From Heterostelium album PN500 (taxonomy: Eukaryota > Evosea > Eumycetozoa > Acytosteliales > Acytosteliaceae), in contig NW_008805075.1 in the NCBI RefSeq assembly GCF_000004825.1, forward strand, positions 621,788-685,787: DNA of 64,000 nucleotides. The letters are read 5' to 3'. Below are positions 1 to 11,460 of this stretch, in pieces (position 1 is the first letter of the stretch; each line of letters opens with the position of its first letter). Both the position numbers and the translations under genes were made by a program. The notes beneath the pieces were generated by a model, which did no database searches, had not been told where the DNA came from, and saw only the letters and a list, made by a program, of their open reading frames with translations.

Positions 1-268
1 ATATATATATAAGTATATTTATGTAAACTAAAAGGTAAAACAACATTTTTCATCATTTTTAATTAATCGAAAAAAAAAAAAAAAAAAAAAACGAAATTCT
101 TTGAAAAATGTGGCTCAAGAAATGAAATGATTTGCCTGTAAGAAAAAATTTGACATGTATCTATGTATTTTGAACAAAGTTAAGTTTTTTTTTTAAAAGG
201 ATATGTTATCTATTTACAATTATTTTATTTCTATATATATTTTTTACAACATTAATATTAATTAATAT
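1..268. other. A+T-rich noncoding DNA at window edge
   Basis: Starts with a short AT repeat, then poly-A and poly-T runs. No coding frame was recognised. It lies 3' of the SnoaL-like gene on the minus strand. Confidence 0.6.
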
Positions 269-800
269 TTAAAAGAATTCTTCTTTAATAACTTTATTAT
301 TTTTCCACTGTTGGAATGCCCATTGAGTCTTTTGCATTCTGTTTCCAGCATATGTGAAATCCATATACATTTCATATCCTGTGTTGTCAGCATCAACAAT
401 GATCTTAAGGACTTTGGCTTCATGTACAGTTGCATTACTTGAGAAACCTTTCCTCTACCTTTCTATTCTCTGCAAAACCAACTCTATTCGTTGAATCTCC
501 TTTCTCATACATCACTATATCTTGATGATAGAACTTGTCAAACACTTCTAAGATTCTATTCTCCTGAATACCTTTGATTATAGATTCTAAATTTAATCTA
601 AGATTTGAATTTGGTAGAACTATTGATTGAGATTGAGATGAAACTTTTGTTGGTGAATTTGTAATTGCTGTGGGAATTAAAACTGGTTCATATTTCGCAG
701 TTTGAAGATTATGTGAAGTTGGTGTCTTTGATTTTGATGGATTTTTATTTTTATGAATTTTATTTCCGATTTTGGAAAAGAATCTTTTAATTTGTACCAT
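269..800 (-). pseudogene. SnoaL/NTF2-like small protein gene with an apparent frameshift
   Basis: The minus-strand frame from ATG at 800 has a basic, Ser/Thr-rich leader of about 65 residues. The first half of a SnoaL-like (NTF2-fold) domain follows, including VFDKFYHQDIVMYEKGDS and VGFAENRKVEERFL. That frame stops at 435-437. The next frame, read from about 439 to the stop at 269-271, supplies the rest of the domain: SNATVHEAKVLKIIVDADN, then MYMDFTYAGNRMQKTQWAFQ, ending KVIKEEFF. The two halves join exactly at the expected point, so one gene with a one-base frame change is likely. No GT-AG intron of workable size explains the change. It is either a real recent mutation or an assembly error. 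SnoaL-like proteins are diverse, so no substrate can be named. Family assignment is fairly sure; whether the gene is functional is unknown. Confidence 0.65.
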
Positions 801-2075
801 TTTATTAAATATTTATATTTAGATATAATAAAAAAAATTGAATAAAGTATTAGATATATTTATTTTTCTTTAAATTTTTTTGTTTTTTTGAATGAATATT
901 ATGAAAATCAAGAAATAGTACTATTTATAATTTTTATTTAAATTCAAGATCATTAATTTTAAAACATTCTTATGTTCCCAAAATAAACAATGAAACTACT
1001 TCAGGAATAACACACAATTTCATTCCGGAATCCAACAAAAAAATTTAAAAAATGGGGTTACAAGCTTTTTAAAATCAAAAAAGATGATCAAATTTTATCG
1101 TTAAGTTCAAAACAAAAAGTGAAGTCATAAGTTAAGATACCTATTTTATTTGATTGAATTATTTTTGTTATTTATATATATGAAGGAAGTTGAGAGGTAA
1201 TTCTTATTAGACGAAACAACATTAAGTTCATTTTGATGAGATATTAATTCCTGAGTACAAGCAAGTTTGATAAAAAAGCCCTATTGCAGAGATAAAAGTG
1301 ATTGACCAATCATATAAAAGACAATAAGTAAGTATTAGTTAATCTATTTATCTTTTCGTCTAAGACTTAAACTCACCAGATATTATTTAGGCCATAGACT
1401 TTTCTCAAGACCAAAAGAATTTATCCCAGTATAGATCTATTAAAACCTGTTATTTTTTCATAATACGCAATCAACATATTTACATGAACTATAATTAAGA
1501 GATAATTGTATAGTTTATAAGGGATATATGTTTTAAATAGGTTTTTATTGGTGAGCGCCAGAATAGTTTTTAATTTTAATTACTCATATTTCCAATATTA
1601 TTATTTATTTAGAAAACAAAAATACAATGAGTTGGTGATGTGTTCCTCTATTATCCCAATTTTTTTTTGAATAATCATTCTTCTTTTAAATAATTATCAG
1701 GGTTTACAGTAACATTTGTTTTATTCCATGGAAAAACAGAAGTAAATAAAAAAATTTGGGTGGTTTTTTTTTGTTTTTCTCACTAGCTTTACATTTGTTA
1801 AAAGTCGAATGTGTTTAACAGGTATGAAAAAATAGCAATTTTTGGGCGAAATTACAAAAATAGTTAAACTTAAGCAAAAACAAATCAGTTAATTTTCTAA
1901 CTATAAAGTACAACAATGATTCATTTGAACGCGCTCAAAGATTAAAGAGATTGAGAATATTATTTTACAAAACATGATCGCCTAAAAAGCAATTTACAAA
2001 AAAAAAAACTATGAATAAGAATTGAAATTTCAAATTACTTTCAATTTTCATTATTAATTAGAAATAAATAATACA
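801..2075. other. Noncoding stretch with no recognisable gene
   Basis: About 1.3 kb of A+T-rich DNA between the divergent SnoaL-like gene and the Cry-like fossil, so it must hold both upstream regions. One short open stretch near 1348-1431 on the plus strand has no start codon and matches nothing I know. I see no RNA gene. Confidence 0.5.
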
Positions 2076-3592
2076 ATGGCTGAAGTAGACTATACAGATA
2101 TTAATGGAGGAGATATTCCACTTACTGAAATAAGAATTGCCAAAGACCCATAAAGCTTTATCGAGGAAATCAAGAAGAATCCATTGCATCTTGTCCAAAT
2201 GCCTTTTTCTTTAAAGCCTTGGATATAAAAGACCCAGTTCAAGTTGTTGCTTCCTATGAACCAACAAGAGAAGATGTTGGAACAATGGTTAATGGTGTAA
2301 TGTAAGTAATAATAATTATTCGAATTTTATTAATTTATTTTTTATATTAATTAATTAATTTTTATATTTTTATGTTAAATAAAAGCGGTTGTATTCCAGG
2401 TATTGGTGCCTTGTGTAGTTCCGTTTTCTCGATTTTCTGGAAGAATGCAGTCGATCCACCCGAAACAATTGAGTCGAAACTTGTCAAATTCAAGAAAGAG
2501 ATTCTCGATATTGTCGACAAGAAAATCAAGGATGGAAGCATTCAAATTTGGAAAGATCTTTGTAGCTCTTCACTCGATGGTTTGAAGAATGGTTCTCGTG
2601 AACTGGCCAACAGAATCGAGATTATCAATACTCTTCTCTATGAGAATAAAAAGATCAGTTCTGAGACCAAATCACTCGTCCAGACCCAATTGGATATCTG
2701 TATCAACTCTGTTGAGAATCTAATTGCTTTGTGCGCCAATGACTCCTATGACAACTACGTTCTTCAAAACTACGTCCAGGCGCTCCTCACCCTCACCATG
2801 TTTAGAAGACTACAAGACGCCTTTTGGTACCAATTCGGTTACCACTCATACCAAGTGTGTGGTAGATATCCAATCGAGGGTAAGACCAAAGGTGTCAAGT
2901 CGTTCCGTGAGATGTTCCACGACAAACTCATCGCAGGAATCAACGACGTTGCCAACTGTATGTCAGAGAACTGGGCCGAAGACGAAGGTAAATACAACGA
3001 AGGTCTCGAAGCGGTTCCACAACTTCTCAAGAACGATATGTACATCTACCCAGTACCATTGGTCGTTTTGGACTCATTCCCAGACACCATTCAAGTCAAA
3101 GACAATCCCGTTATCTACAGAATCGACGCCTGGAAAGCACCGATTAAGGAAGGTCTCGCCTCGGGAGGTGTGAACCCACGACCACCATACGACCCAATCA
3201 CCGGATGCTACGGAGTCGATTTCCTCCACAAAGCTGGTTTCAACTTGAAGCTCAGTGAGAACTGTCGTTTCCAAATCAGAGTGTTCGGTTGCTACGCCTG
3301 GTACTACAACGCCAGAATGTACTGCACCGTAACCAATGACAAGAATAGCAAGGAGTACACCACCGATCTTCGTGACTTCGAATTCCCAGTCAGAAGCACC
3401 TTCAGAAATCCACACATTATGGCATCATACAAGAAGTTTGAAACTGGAATTGCCTGCTCACCACATTTCGAGGGTAAATCGGTTAAGGTCAGAACTGCCG
3501 AAGGTGATAGAACCTCTCATTGCATCGAGAAGTTGTTCTTCTTTGAAATCGTTGTTTCCAAGATCGTTTCACCAACCATCGCCGCCAAGTAA
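2076..3592 (+). pseudogene. Fossil of a Cry-like (delta-endotoxin N-terminal domain) family gene
   Basis: Parts: a 5' exon region at about 2076-2301, an apparent short intron at 2302-2385 (GTAAGT donor, AG acceptor), and a long 3' exon from 2386 to the stop at 3590-3592. The 3' exon encodes about 400 residues. It opens with the Gly/Pro motif CIPGIGALCSSVFSIFW and continues with a long helical segment rich in Phe, Trp and Tyr. This resembles domain I of the insecticidal crystal protein family; a beta-rich C-terminal part follows. The 5' exon looks broken, with about two breaks, while the 3' exon looks whole. It still shows strong G+C-rich codon bias, so the damage looks young. The family call rests on pattern recognition only. 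A dictyostelid-specific helical protein is the alternative. Confidence 0.5.
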
Positions 3593-4092
3593 GATCTTTC
3601 TACTTAAGCATATGCAATTAAAAAGAATAGTTTAATTTAATTTAAATTTAACCATGATAAACTAAACTTTTTCAAAAATAATCAACTGTTTCATTTACTT
3701 GTTTTTAAAATAAAATAATATCATTTTTCCAATTAATTTAAAGAATTTAAAGAAAGTGAGTCAATATGTTATATATACAAATCATAGTCTGGTACATTGA
3801 TAAACCTATATTTATATATTCTATTAATCGTTTACTGTGTTAATCCTTTATATTTTAGAATATTTAATTACTATTTAAACATCTTTATTATTACTGTAAA
3901 CAAACAATTTCATTGGTTTGCTGATTTATCAGTTGCAGTTGGATGAAAAAAAAAAATTGACTTGATTACTTTTTTTTTTTTAAAAATCAAATAAATTTTT
4001 TTTTTTAATCATTTTCATTTTACAACCAGTTGTTAATTAAAATATTAATAAATCAGATAGATATATATATACATTTGTAATAGTTAAATAAT
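3593..4092. other. Intergenic A+T-rich DNA, promoter side of STB6-like gene
   Basis: 500 bp with several T runs (for example near 3970-4008) in tandem orientation between two plus-strand genes. It must contain the 3' end of the upstream gene and the promoter of the next. No individual site was resolved. Confidence 0.5.
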
Positions 4093-4576
4093 ATGAGTAA
4101 TGTTGGAAACAATGCTAGTACAAATCCAAATCCTAGGATAACAGATGATGAGAGAAGACTTTTAGATAGTATGGAGGATAGTAGAGATGATAGTGCTTTC
4201 CTGAACGATGAGTCGGTCGATCAAGTAGATCCGATCGAGATGGAACTACGAAGAAAGATGTTGTCAATGCTCACTACCTCGACATCACAAGGTGGTTCAG
4301 AAAGCACAAAACATCAGCCACCAACACGTGCAAACATCTTAAAGAAACTTCATACTCATCAAACATCTGAATATGTCAATAACAAAGATAATAACAATAG
4401 TATAAATTTAAATTCAAGTAATAATAGTATAAATACAAACAGTAACAATAACAACAACAACAACAACAACAACATTAAAGATTATTATAATACAAATATA
4501 TATAATGATTTAGATGATTATGAAGGTATTTCAAATAATAATAATAATAATAATAATAATAGTAATAGTAATAGTA

Positions 4577-4607
<31 letters not shown>

Positions 4608-6913
4608 TATTAGTCAAAATAACCTTAGTAATACAATTGGATATGGAAATATAAATACAAATACAAATGGAAATGCAAGTGGAAATGGAAGTGGTTCATT
4701 TGGTGATAGCTATGTTACTTGTGAGAGATATCGTATTGCCAAGATTGCAGATGAATTTAAATGGGACGTTGTTGAACATGATTGTGTACTGAAGGAATAT
4801 AGACTGTATGCTGTCGAGGAGTGGATATTCAAATCGAGTAGATTGTGGTCTGCCGTAGAGTATACCGGCAATCAATCCGACCAGATCTATGTGAGTGTAG
4901 TTCGTCCTACTCGACGATCGACATCGGAAACCAACAACAAACAACTGCAGAACATGCTATCGAAAGCACCGTCCGGTTCATTCTATACGATTCGCACACC
5001 ACTCGGTCAACTTGTACTGGCAAACTCCTCTGTTTCCTCGCACTTCGGATTGAATTTGATACCGATTCCCAACGGTGATTTCGACCGACACATCGAAACG
5101 CTAAAGTTGAATCTACTGCTGAAACGGCTTGGTTGTACGCGTCCAAAGTATCAGCTGTCGATTCAACCACTGATTAACAACAACAACGCCTACGAGAAGC
5201 TGCGCTTCGAATCACTTGCCAACGCCAATCAAACCAATCTTCAAAGCGTTACCAACTTTGTCAAAGAGATACAAGCGGCGCTGTCACATCTCAACTATCT
5301 GCCGCTACTCACCAAGATCGATGGTCAGTACGACCAGAAGCTGATCAACGCAGTCAAGGCATTCCAAACCGATTTCAACAAACGCAACAACGCCGCCAAA
5401 GACAAAGATCAAATGCTACAGGTCGAGGGTTACATTGACCAGAACACCTTCAAAGGCATCGTAACGGAGATCATGAGTCTTCGCCGAAAGATAGAATCAC
5501 TCGGTTTCAAAACACCCGATAATCCAATCAAGAACTACATCGATTTCAACGAACTAATGAAATCATTCCAAGATTCCTACGGTATCTATCCCGATGCACC
5601 AGGAAAGAATATTTTAACATATCTTGAGAATATCAATAAGGTAAATTGCTAATTAATTAACTTTATTATCACTAATCCAATCTAATGATGATTAATTTTT
5701 TTTTATTATCAGATGAATCAACACCATCATCAGCAACAACAATTTTATTATGATAGTGACGATGATGAAAATGATGAAAATAACAGTGTGAAGAGTGAGA
5801 ATATATTGGATAGTGCAAGTAGTTTTAGTGAGACGGAGAGTAGCGATGGATTTAATTTGCCTTCTTCGCCTATACCTCTGAAGAACAAGTCGGTTGTTAC
5901 TAGTATTTCAACTCCAACTTCAGACACCTCAAGACATTCATCTCCATCAATGATAGCTGCTAATGTAAATCAACAACAACAACAACAACAAATGCAACAA
6001 CAACACCACCATCAGTCATCATCACCTACAACCAACAGTCCATTCAGTTCATCACCTGTTCATGCACCATCTTCCGCTCCTCATGGCCAGCTTCTCTCGC
6101 GTTCAAACAAAGGCATTCCAACTGCACTAACAGAACAATCCAACCATTTATTACAACAACAGCAACAACATCAACAACATGGTGATAGTACTACTGCTAC
6201 CAGCACTACAAATACAACACCATATTACAATGAAGATATCTATGAATACTTTGAATCGGTAGAGGACGCAGAAGAGAAAATGAAACTTAAAGAAACGATT
6301 GTCAAGCTTGAAAAGATGATGGAAGTACAACAGACAGACTATGACAAGCTTAAACAAGAGTTTGAAACACTCTCTGAACACTATGCCGACATGAAAGAGC
6401 AAGCTGCAAGATCGATGGCAATCATCTCAACCAACGAAAAGCTATTCCAAGAGATCTACAATCGCTGGGGTAAGACAATTCGCAAAGAACTACCGGAAAT
6501 AGAAGAAAAGATAAATTTAAATGTTGATACAATACAATCATGTTCAAATAGAGTAAGTTATTGGCTGACTAAAATGAAAACAAAAGAAAACAACTACTAA
6601 TACTTTTTTTATTATTAACACTTTTTAACAGATTAAAAGATTAGAAGATATTGTAATCTCTGTACAGAAAAAAAATGAAAGAAATATATTTACAATAATA
6701 ACTTCATCGCTTTTGAGCATTGTATCGTTGATCGCCGTTGGATTTGCATATCTAATCATGTTTTTCTCTGGACTAAAAAGGAAATGGTATCCTAGCTCCA
6801 AACCAAAATCATCTAGCGAAGAGATTCAGCGATTTATCAGTAAACAAAAGATAAAGATATCGGAACTCATAGAAGATTTAGATTACAACGAAGATAATGA
6901 TAAAGTTCAATAA
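4093..6913 (+). CDS. STB6-like N-terminal domain protein with peptidoglycan-binding-like domain, coiled coil and C-terminal membrane helix
   Basis: Three exons: 4093-5640, 5713-6552 and 6632-6913. Both introns are phase 0 with GT-AG ends, and the product is about 889 residues. Order of parts: an acidic N-terminus, Asn runs encoded by AAT/AAC repeats (residues about 96-175), and a domain opening CERYRIAKIADEFKWDVVEHD with a YAVEEWIF core that resembles the STB6-like N-terminal domain of fungi. A module follows with VKEIQAALSHLNYLPLL, DGQYDQKLINAVKAFQ and the repeat VEGYIDQNTF, typical of peptidoglycan-binding-like folds. After a Gln/Ser-rich linker come a predicted coiled coil (KLKETIVKLEKMMEVQQ) and near the C-terminus one hydrophobic helix (SLIAVGFAYLIMFFSG) with a basic cytosolic-type flank. 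No signal peptide is visible, so a tail-anchored topology is likely. Yeast Stb6/Stb2 bind Sin3, but a membrane anchor argues for another role here. Exon structure is confident, the name moderate. Confidence 0.6.
4381..4620 (+). repeat. AAT/AAC trinucleotide tracts encoding Asn runs
   Basis: Several interrupted runs of AAT and AAC (with AGT) lie in frame in the STB6-like gene and encode Asn/Ser homopolymers. Such tracts are common in dictyostelid proteins and vary in length between strains. Confidence 0.85.
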
Positions 6914-7287
6914 GATAATCAAAACATAACCAAATTCAAATTGTATAGAAAATAAATTAATAAACTTGTACAAAAACAAACAAACAAATAAACAAAAATA
7001 TAGATATAAATGTATAACAAACAAACATTCTAAGTGGTTGTTGAACGAGAGAAAGAAAAAAAAAGGAATTTATTTTATTTGATAATTTTTAAATTTGGCC
7101 AAAAATAAGGTATGTATTATAAGTATTTATACCTTGTTCTATGTAATTAACTAATTAATACTAGAAAAGTATTCAACATTAATGTGTGCGCACATAATAT
7201 TGGTTTGTTTTGTTATTATTTTTATGTTATTTTTTTTTTTTGTGTTTTTAATAAGTTGGTTTTTTTTTGATTTTGATTTTTCATTAT
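6914..7287. other. Convergent 3' intergenic region
   Basis: 374 bp between the 3' ends of two convergent genes. It contains T runs, AATAAA-like motifs just after the STB6-like stop (6950-6962), and the 10-bp palindrome TGTGCGCACA near 7185-7194. No gene is seen. Confidence 0.55.
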
Positions 7288-9305
7288 TTAGTGAGTTGGA
7301 CTTACACGACCGTGATCATTGTTAACATTGTCTCTTCTTGGAGATGAGTTTCTTGGTGATCTATCACGCTCTCTTTCTCTTCTTCCACCGCTTCTGCTTC
7401 TATCTCTATCTCTACGACTATCTCTGCTTCTGTCACGCTCTCTTCTTCCACCGCTTCTGCTTCTGCTTCTGTCACGCTCTCTTCTGTCTCTTCTACCTCC
7501 ACTTCTGCTTCTGCTTCTATCTCTATCTCTTCTTCCACTTCTACTTCTGCTTCTGCTTCTGCTGTTTCTTCTTCTATCTCTGCTTGGTGATCTTCTATAT
7601 GGATGATATCCAGAATCTCTTCTTCCTCTGCACTCTCTGGCAATGTGACCATATCCATTGCAAGTGTAGCACTTGATATCTCTGCTACCTCTTCCTCCAC
7701 TGCTTCTACAAAAAAAAAAAAGGAAAATAATAGTAAATTTAACAAGTTAGTATATTTTTAATTCAAAAAATTAATATTCATTCAACTAGGATTCTAGGGT
7801 ATGGGAAACAACTATCTCTCTCTCTCTCTCGCAATAAAGGGAGGCTCTAATATAAATAGATATATAATAATATAAATAGATGATAGGAAATAGGAGGCTG
7901 CCTGTCCTTGAAAAACATAGATTCTAAGCTCCGACAATTCATTCACCAGATGATTTGTCCTCTTGGCTTGGATTGTAGAAGTGGTGGTGGTAGGGTGGTG
8001 GGGGTATATGGTAAGCAAGCTCCTCTCTTCATTCAACCCTCAACAGGGCGATCTATATAAAAATTAATAAATAATAAATAGTAATAATAATTATATATAA
8101 ATGATCGCTCGCTCGCCATTATATCGAAAAGTTCAATAATAATATTATTATTATTATTTTACATCTCTTTTTTTTTTTTTTTCTTCTGGTCAATTCCTGT
8201 TGGTACTTTTCTTTCTATTCTTCTTTTTCTTTTCTTTTCTATTCTATTCTTTTTCTATTCTTGCTATTTCCTGTTGTTAACAATTGAAATGGCAGGGACC
8301 GGTGGAACAATACAGACAGCACAGAGAGCTCTGGCGCGATGACAAAGACAACAAACACACAACAACACGAAGAGAGAGAGAACGAGACACACTTTTCACG
8401 GTCAAATTTGGCCTATTCCCCGGTCACATTGAAAATTAAAACTAATGTTTTTTTTTTTTTTTTTTTGAATCTTAGGCGCTGGCCTCTTGGCATTCACCAA
8501 TTGGAATCATATTGACACATTATAGATAGAAATGGTGGATTTGGGAACATCACGTGATTCCTCTGAAAAAAATAAAATAATATATGATTACGATTATTAT
8601 TATTATTTGTTATATAGTAAATAATTATGAAATATCCTAGAATATATTAAAATAAAAATAGATATATTTTTTTTAAATAGAAAAAAAATAATAAAAAAAT
8701 TATTAATATTTACCCAGATGAATTGTTTCTTGGACAACTTCTAGCCCAATGACCTCTACCACGACAGATGTAGCACTCATCTGAAGTTCTCTTTCTTCCA
8801 CCGTGTGACTTTTGAACGATGATTCTCTCACCATCCAAATCAGTGTTGTTCATTGCATTGATAGCATCATTTGCACTCTTTTCATCTTTAAATTCCTAAT
8901 AAATAATAATAATAACAATAACAATAATAACCAATTAACAAATCTAATCTAAAATCTAATAATAATAAAAATAAAAAAATTACTTACAACGAATGCATAA
9001 CCAGTTTTAATATCCATACTTAAAACTTCACCGAATCTCTTGAAGTTATCTTGAAGTTCCTCCCTTGAAGTTCTGGTGCTGATACGACCGACATAGATGC
9101 GACGATCGGCGAGACCATTGCTGTCACCTCTATCTCCTCTATCTCCTCTGTCACCTCTCGAGTCGGAACGATCACGACTACGATCACGTGAGGCAGAACG
9201 ATCACGTGAATTTGATCTGTTTCCACCACCACCGTTTGCACCGTTACCTCCAACTGGTGTACCGTTCTCTCTCGATCTAGATCTTGATCTACTTGCTCTA
9301 TCCAT
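7288..9305 (-). CDS. SR splicing factor of RS2Z type (RRM, two CCHC zinc knuckles, RS tail)
   Basis: Three exons on the minus strand: 8988-9305, 8714-8895 and 7288-7705; the product is about 305 residues. The start at 9305 opens a Ser/Arg-rich leader with repeated GDR units. The RRM follows with RNP2 IYVGRI and RNP1 TGYAFVEF, the latter formed exactly across the first exon junction. Exon 2 ends with the zinc knuckle CYICRGRGHWARSC. Exon 3 gives a second knuckle, CYTCNGYGHIAREC, then a long RS/RD/RE-rich tail ending RVSPTH. This order matches plant RS2Z proteins and resembles animal SRSF7. It should be a nuclear factor in splice-site choice and spliceosome recruitment. The large Glu-rich frame overlapping exon 3 is a shadow of the RS repeats. 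Odd feature: the second intron is about 1,008 bp, roughly ten times the local norm. If it is retained, translation stops at its first in-frame codon, leaving a one-knuckle protein without the RS tail. Confidence 0.88.
7706..8713 (-). promoter_or_regulatory. Unusually long intron of the SR gene with candidate poison exon
   Basis: A 1.0 kb intron (donor GTAAAT at 8713, acceptor TTTTTTTGTAG ending at 7706). On the transcribed strand it holds a T-rich tract followed by CAG at 8565-8563. It also holds a G+C-richer block at 8290-8430 with a CU-rich run, and a GA repeat at 7815-7830. Splicing from the exon 2 donor into 8562 would read Gly-Gly-Ile-Thr-stop. Candidate 5' sites such as GTGAAT follow about 70 nt downstream. 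This arrangement is typical of autoregulated SR genes elsewhere, but its use here is inference. Confidence 0.45.
7815..7830. repeat. (TC)8 microsatellite
   Basis: Eight TC units on the plus strand, read as GA repeats in the SR pre-mRNA. Purine-rich GA tracts are frequent binding sites of SR proteins. Confidence 0.9.
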
Positions 9306-11460
9306 TTCTATTTATTTATTTATTTAATTATAATTAATTATTATATTTATTGAAAATAATAACAATTTATTTAATATTAAAATATATATATTATATATAA
9401 ACAAATAAATAATAATTAATAAATAAAATAAAATAAAATGAAAAAAAAAAAAAAAGAAAAATAAATTTTGAACGAAAAATGTTCAAAAAAAAAAAAAAAA
9501 GTAAATTGAAACAAAAAAAAAAAACTATAATTGATAAATAAATTGTTTTTTTCAATATTTTTTTTTCATATTTCACACACTGTGTGGTAGTCAATTTGTT
9601 TTTTTTTCTTTGATAATTTTTATTCAACTATTTGATAACGTTATTACAAATCAATGAAAATCCAAGATTAAAGAAGTATGGCATCGAATTATTGATTACT
9701 TATTACTTATTATCTTTTTTTTACTATAAATTCCAACTTAAGAATTAATTTTGTGGTTTTCTTTTATCTTTTTGCAATTCTTTGTTATTCTTTAAATCAA
9801 AATTTGCAAGCATTGACTTGTACAAATATTATAATTATTTTTGCAAAAAAACAAACAAATAAATCACACTAACAAATATTTTTCTTCTTTTGAAGGTAAA
9901 GTTTAAAGCCGACATGTCTTTTGTGGGGGGAACTGAGTGGAGTTTAAACAAAACAAAAATTACTTCAAAACCTAATGAATATTTAATTAAAAAAACCCCA
10001 TGCCTAACATTTTAAACAAAACTATCATATCTTATCACCTTTTAAAAGTCAAGAATCAAAAACAACACTTCTTTGGAATTTTTTTGTTTTTTTTTCATTT
10101 CTTTGCTTGCTTTTCTAACATCACTTGAATCAATTTAATAAAATGGAAGCACACTCCTTAGGTGCCTTGCTGCGAAATGATTCTTTTTTAAAAAAAAACA
10201 AAAAAAAATCATATCACATAATAAACTGAGTAACTACCTTCCAAACTTCTCTTTTCTTTTATTAATAAACAAAAAAAATTAATAAATAACAAAAGATATA
10301 TTAATTATATAATTATATAATTATTTCAAATATATTTATTTTATTTAAATATATATTTATTTTTTCTAGTTTTTTTTTTCAATATGTAAGTTTTATCATC
10401 TAACTCAATCAATTTATACAATAGCTATGGACTCTCTTACAACACTTGCATTCAAACTCATAGCAAGATTTAAACTGTATCAAAATCCACTCTACACCAA
10501 GTTTATAAGTTTCACTTTTAATCTTTACATATCATACATATTATCAAATCTAGGCTACTATACTATAAAATCATAATCAAATTATTACTACGATTTAAAA
10601 TTATTTTTTTTTTTTTTAAAAATAACCAGTGATTAATATAAAAAAAATCTGTATAATTTAAATATTTTATTCCCAAATTTAACACTTGTCTGTTTTGTGG
10701 TTGTTTTGATGATTAAGTGTTTTTTTTTTATTTAAATAAAGGACCGTCCTTGCATTTTTCACCTTTAAAAATATGATACGTAATAATGAATATTTACAAT
10801 ATATTTTTTTTTTTTTCAGTGTGTTTCAGGTTTTTTCATTTTTCCCAAGAGCGAAATTTCGCTATTTGAACACCTCTCCACTGTCACCCACCACCCCACA
10901 CACAGTGTGTGCTAATAATTAAATGATTAAACAAATCACTGGGGTACATAGGTGATTCAATAGTCTGAGTGTAGGTCAACTCGTCACATTACATACCACC
11001 TGTTCCATCTAAAACTAAAAAAAAAAATAAAAAAGTACAAAAGTAGAAAAAAAAAAAATCAGAAAAATATTTATTTAACAGACTAACTATTCACTTACTT
11101 ATTTAATATTTAACACTAAACTAAACTAATCAAATCATTCAAATCAATTTACACACCATCACAATCAAATACTCAAAAACAACTAAACACTATAATTGTT
11201 TATTTAATTGTCTTTGTTTATTCATTCTTCTTTTTTCTTTTCTCTTTTTTTTTTTTCACATAAAGTTGGATAATTATTAACTATCATCAACTAAACAAAA
11301 CTAAATTAAAACTTAACCTAAACTAAACTAACCAAACTTAATTTAGATTATTTTTATCTCTATTTATTTATTCTCACTTTTAAAACTTTTCTATATTGAA
11401 ATTTCCATCACACCACATTTTTATATATATACACATTATACACATAATCAGTAATAAAAA
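9306..11460. promoter_or_regulatory. Divergent intergenic region between SR gene and glutamate dehydrogenase
   Basis: 2.15 kb upstream of both genes. Mostly A/T runs. Items that stand out are a 49-nt segment with complementary ends (9901-9949), the palindrome AGCGAAATTTCGCT at 10850-10863, and a CA-rich block near 10870-10907. The CA block is followed by a G+C-richer stretch up to 11010. CA/GT-rich elements are known promoter elements in Dictyostelium developmental genes. No coding frame was found. Confidence 0.45.

Noticed and set aside
1348-1431. Short open stretch resembling a protein fragment
   Set aside because: Only 28 codons, no start, no recognised domain.
7302-7745. 147-residue Glu/Ala/Val-rich frame on the minus strand
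   Set aside because: It is the shadow frame of the RS-repeat exon of the SR gene. The overlapping frame encodes a CCHC knuckle and RS tail and joins upstream exons in phase.
7812-8036. 74-residue minus-strand frame inside the SR intron
   Set aside because: Low complexity with no homology I can see; it ends in the GA repeat and lies within the intron.
8714-9305. SR gene ending at the stop right after the first zinc knuckle
   Set aside because: A second knuckle and RS tail exon lies downstream in matching phase with a good acceptor, and the family has this layout. The short form may still exist as an alternative transcript.
9391-9627. Phe/Lys-rich 78-residue frame
   Set aside because: It is made of A and T homopolymers; no coding character.
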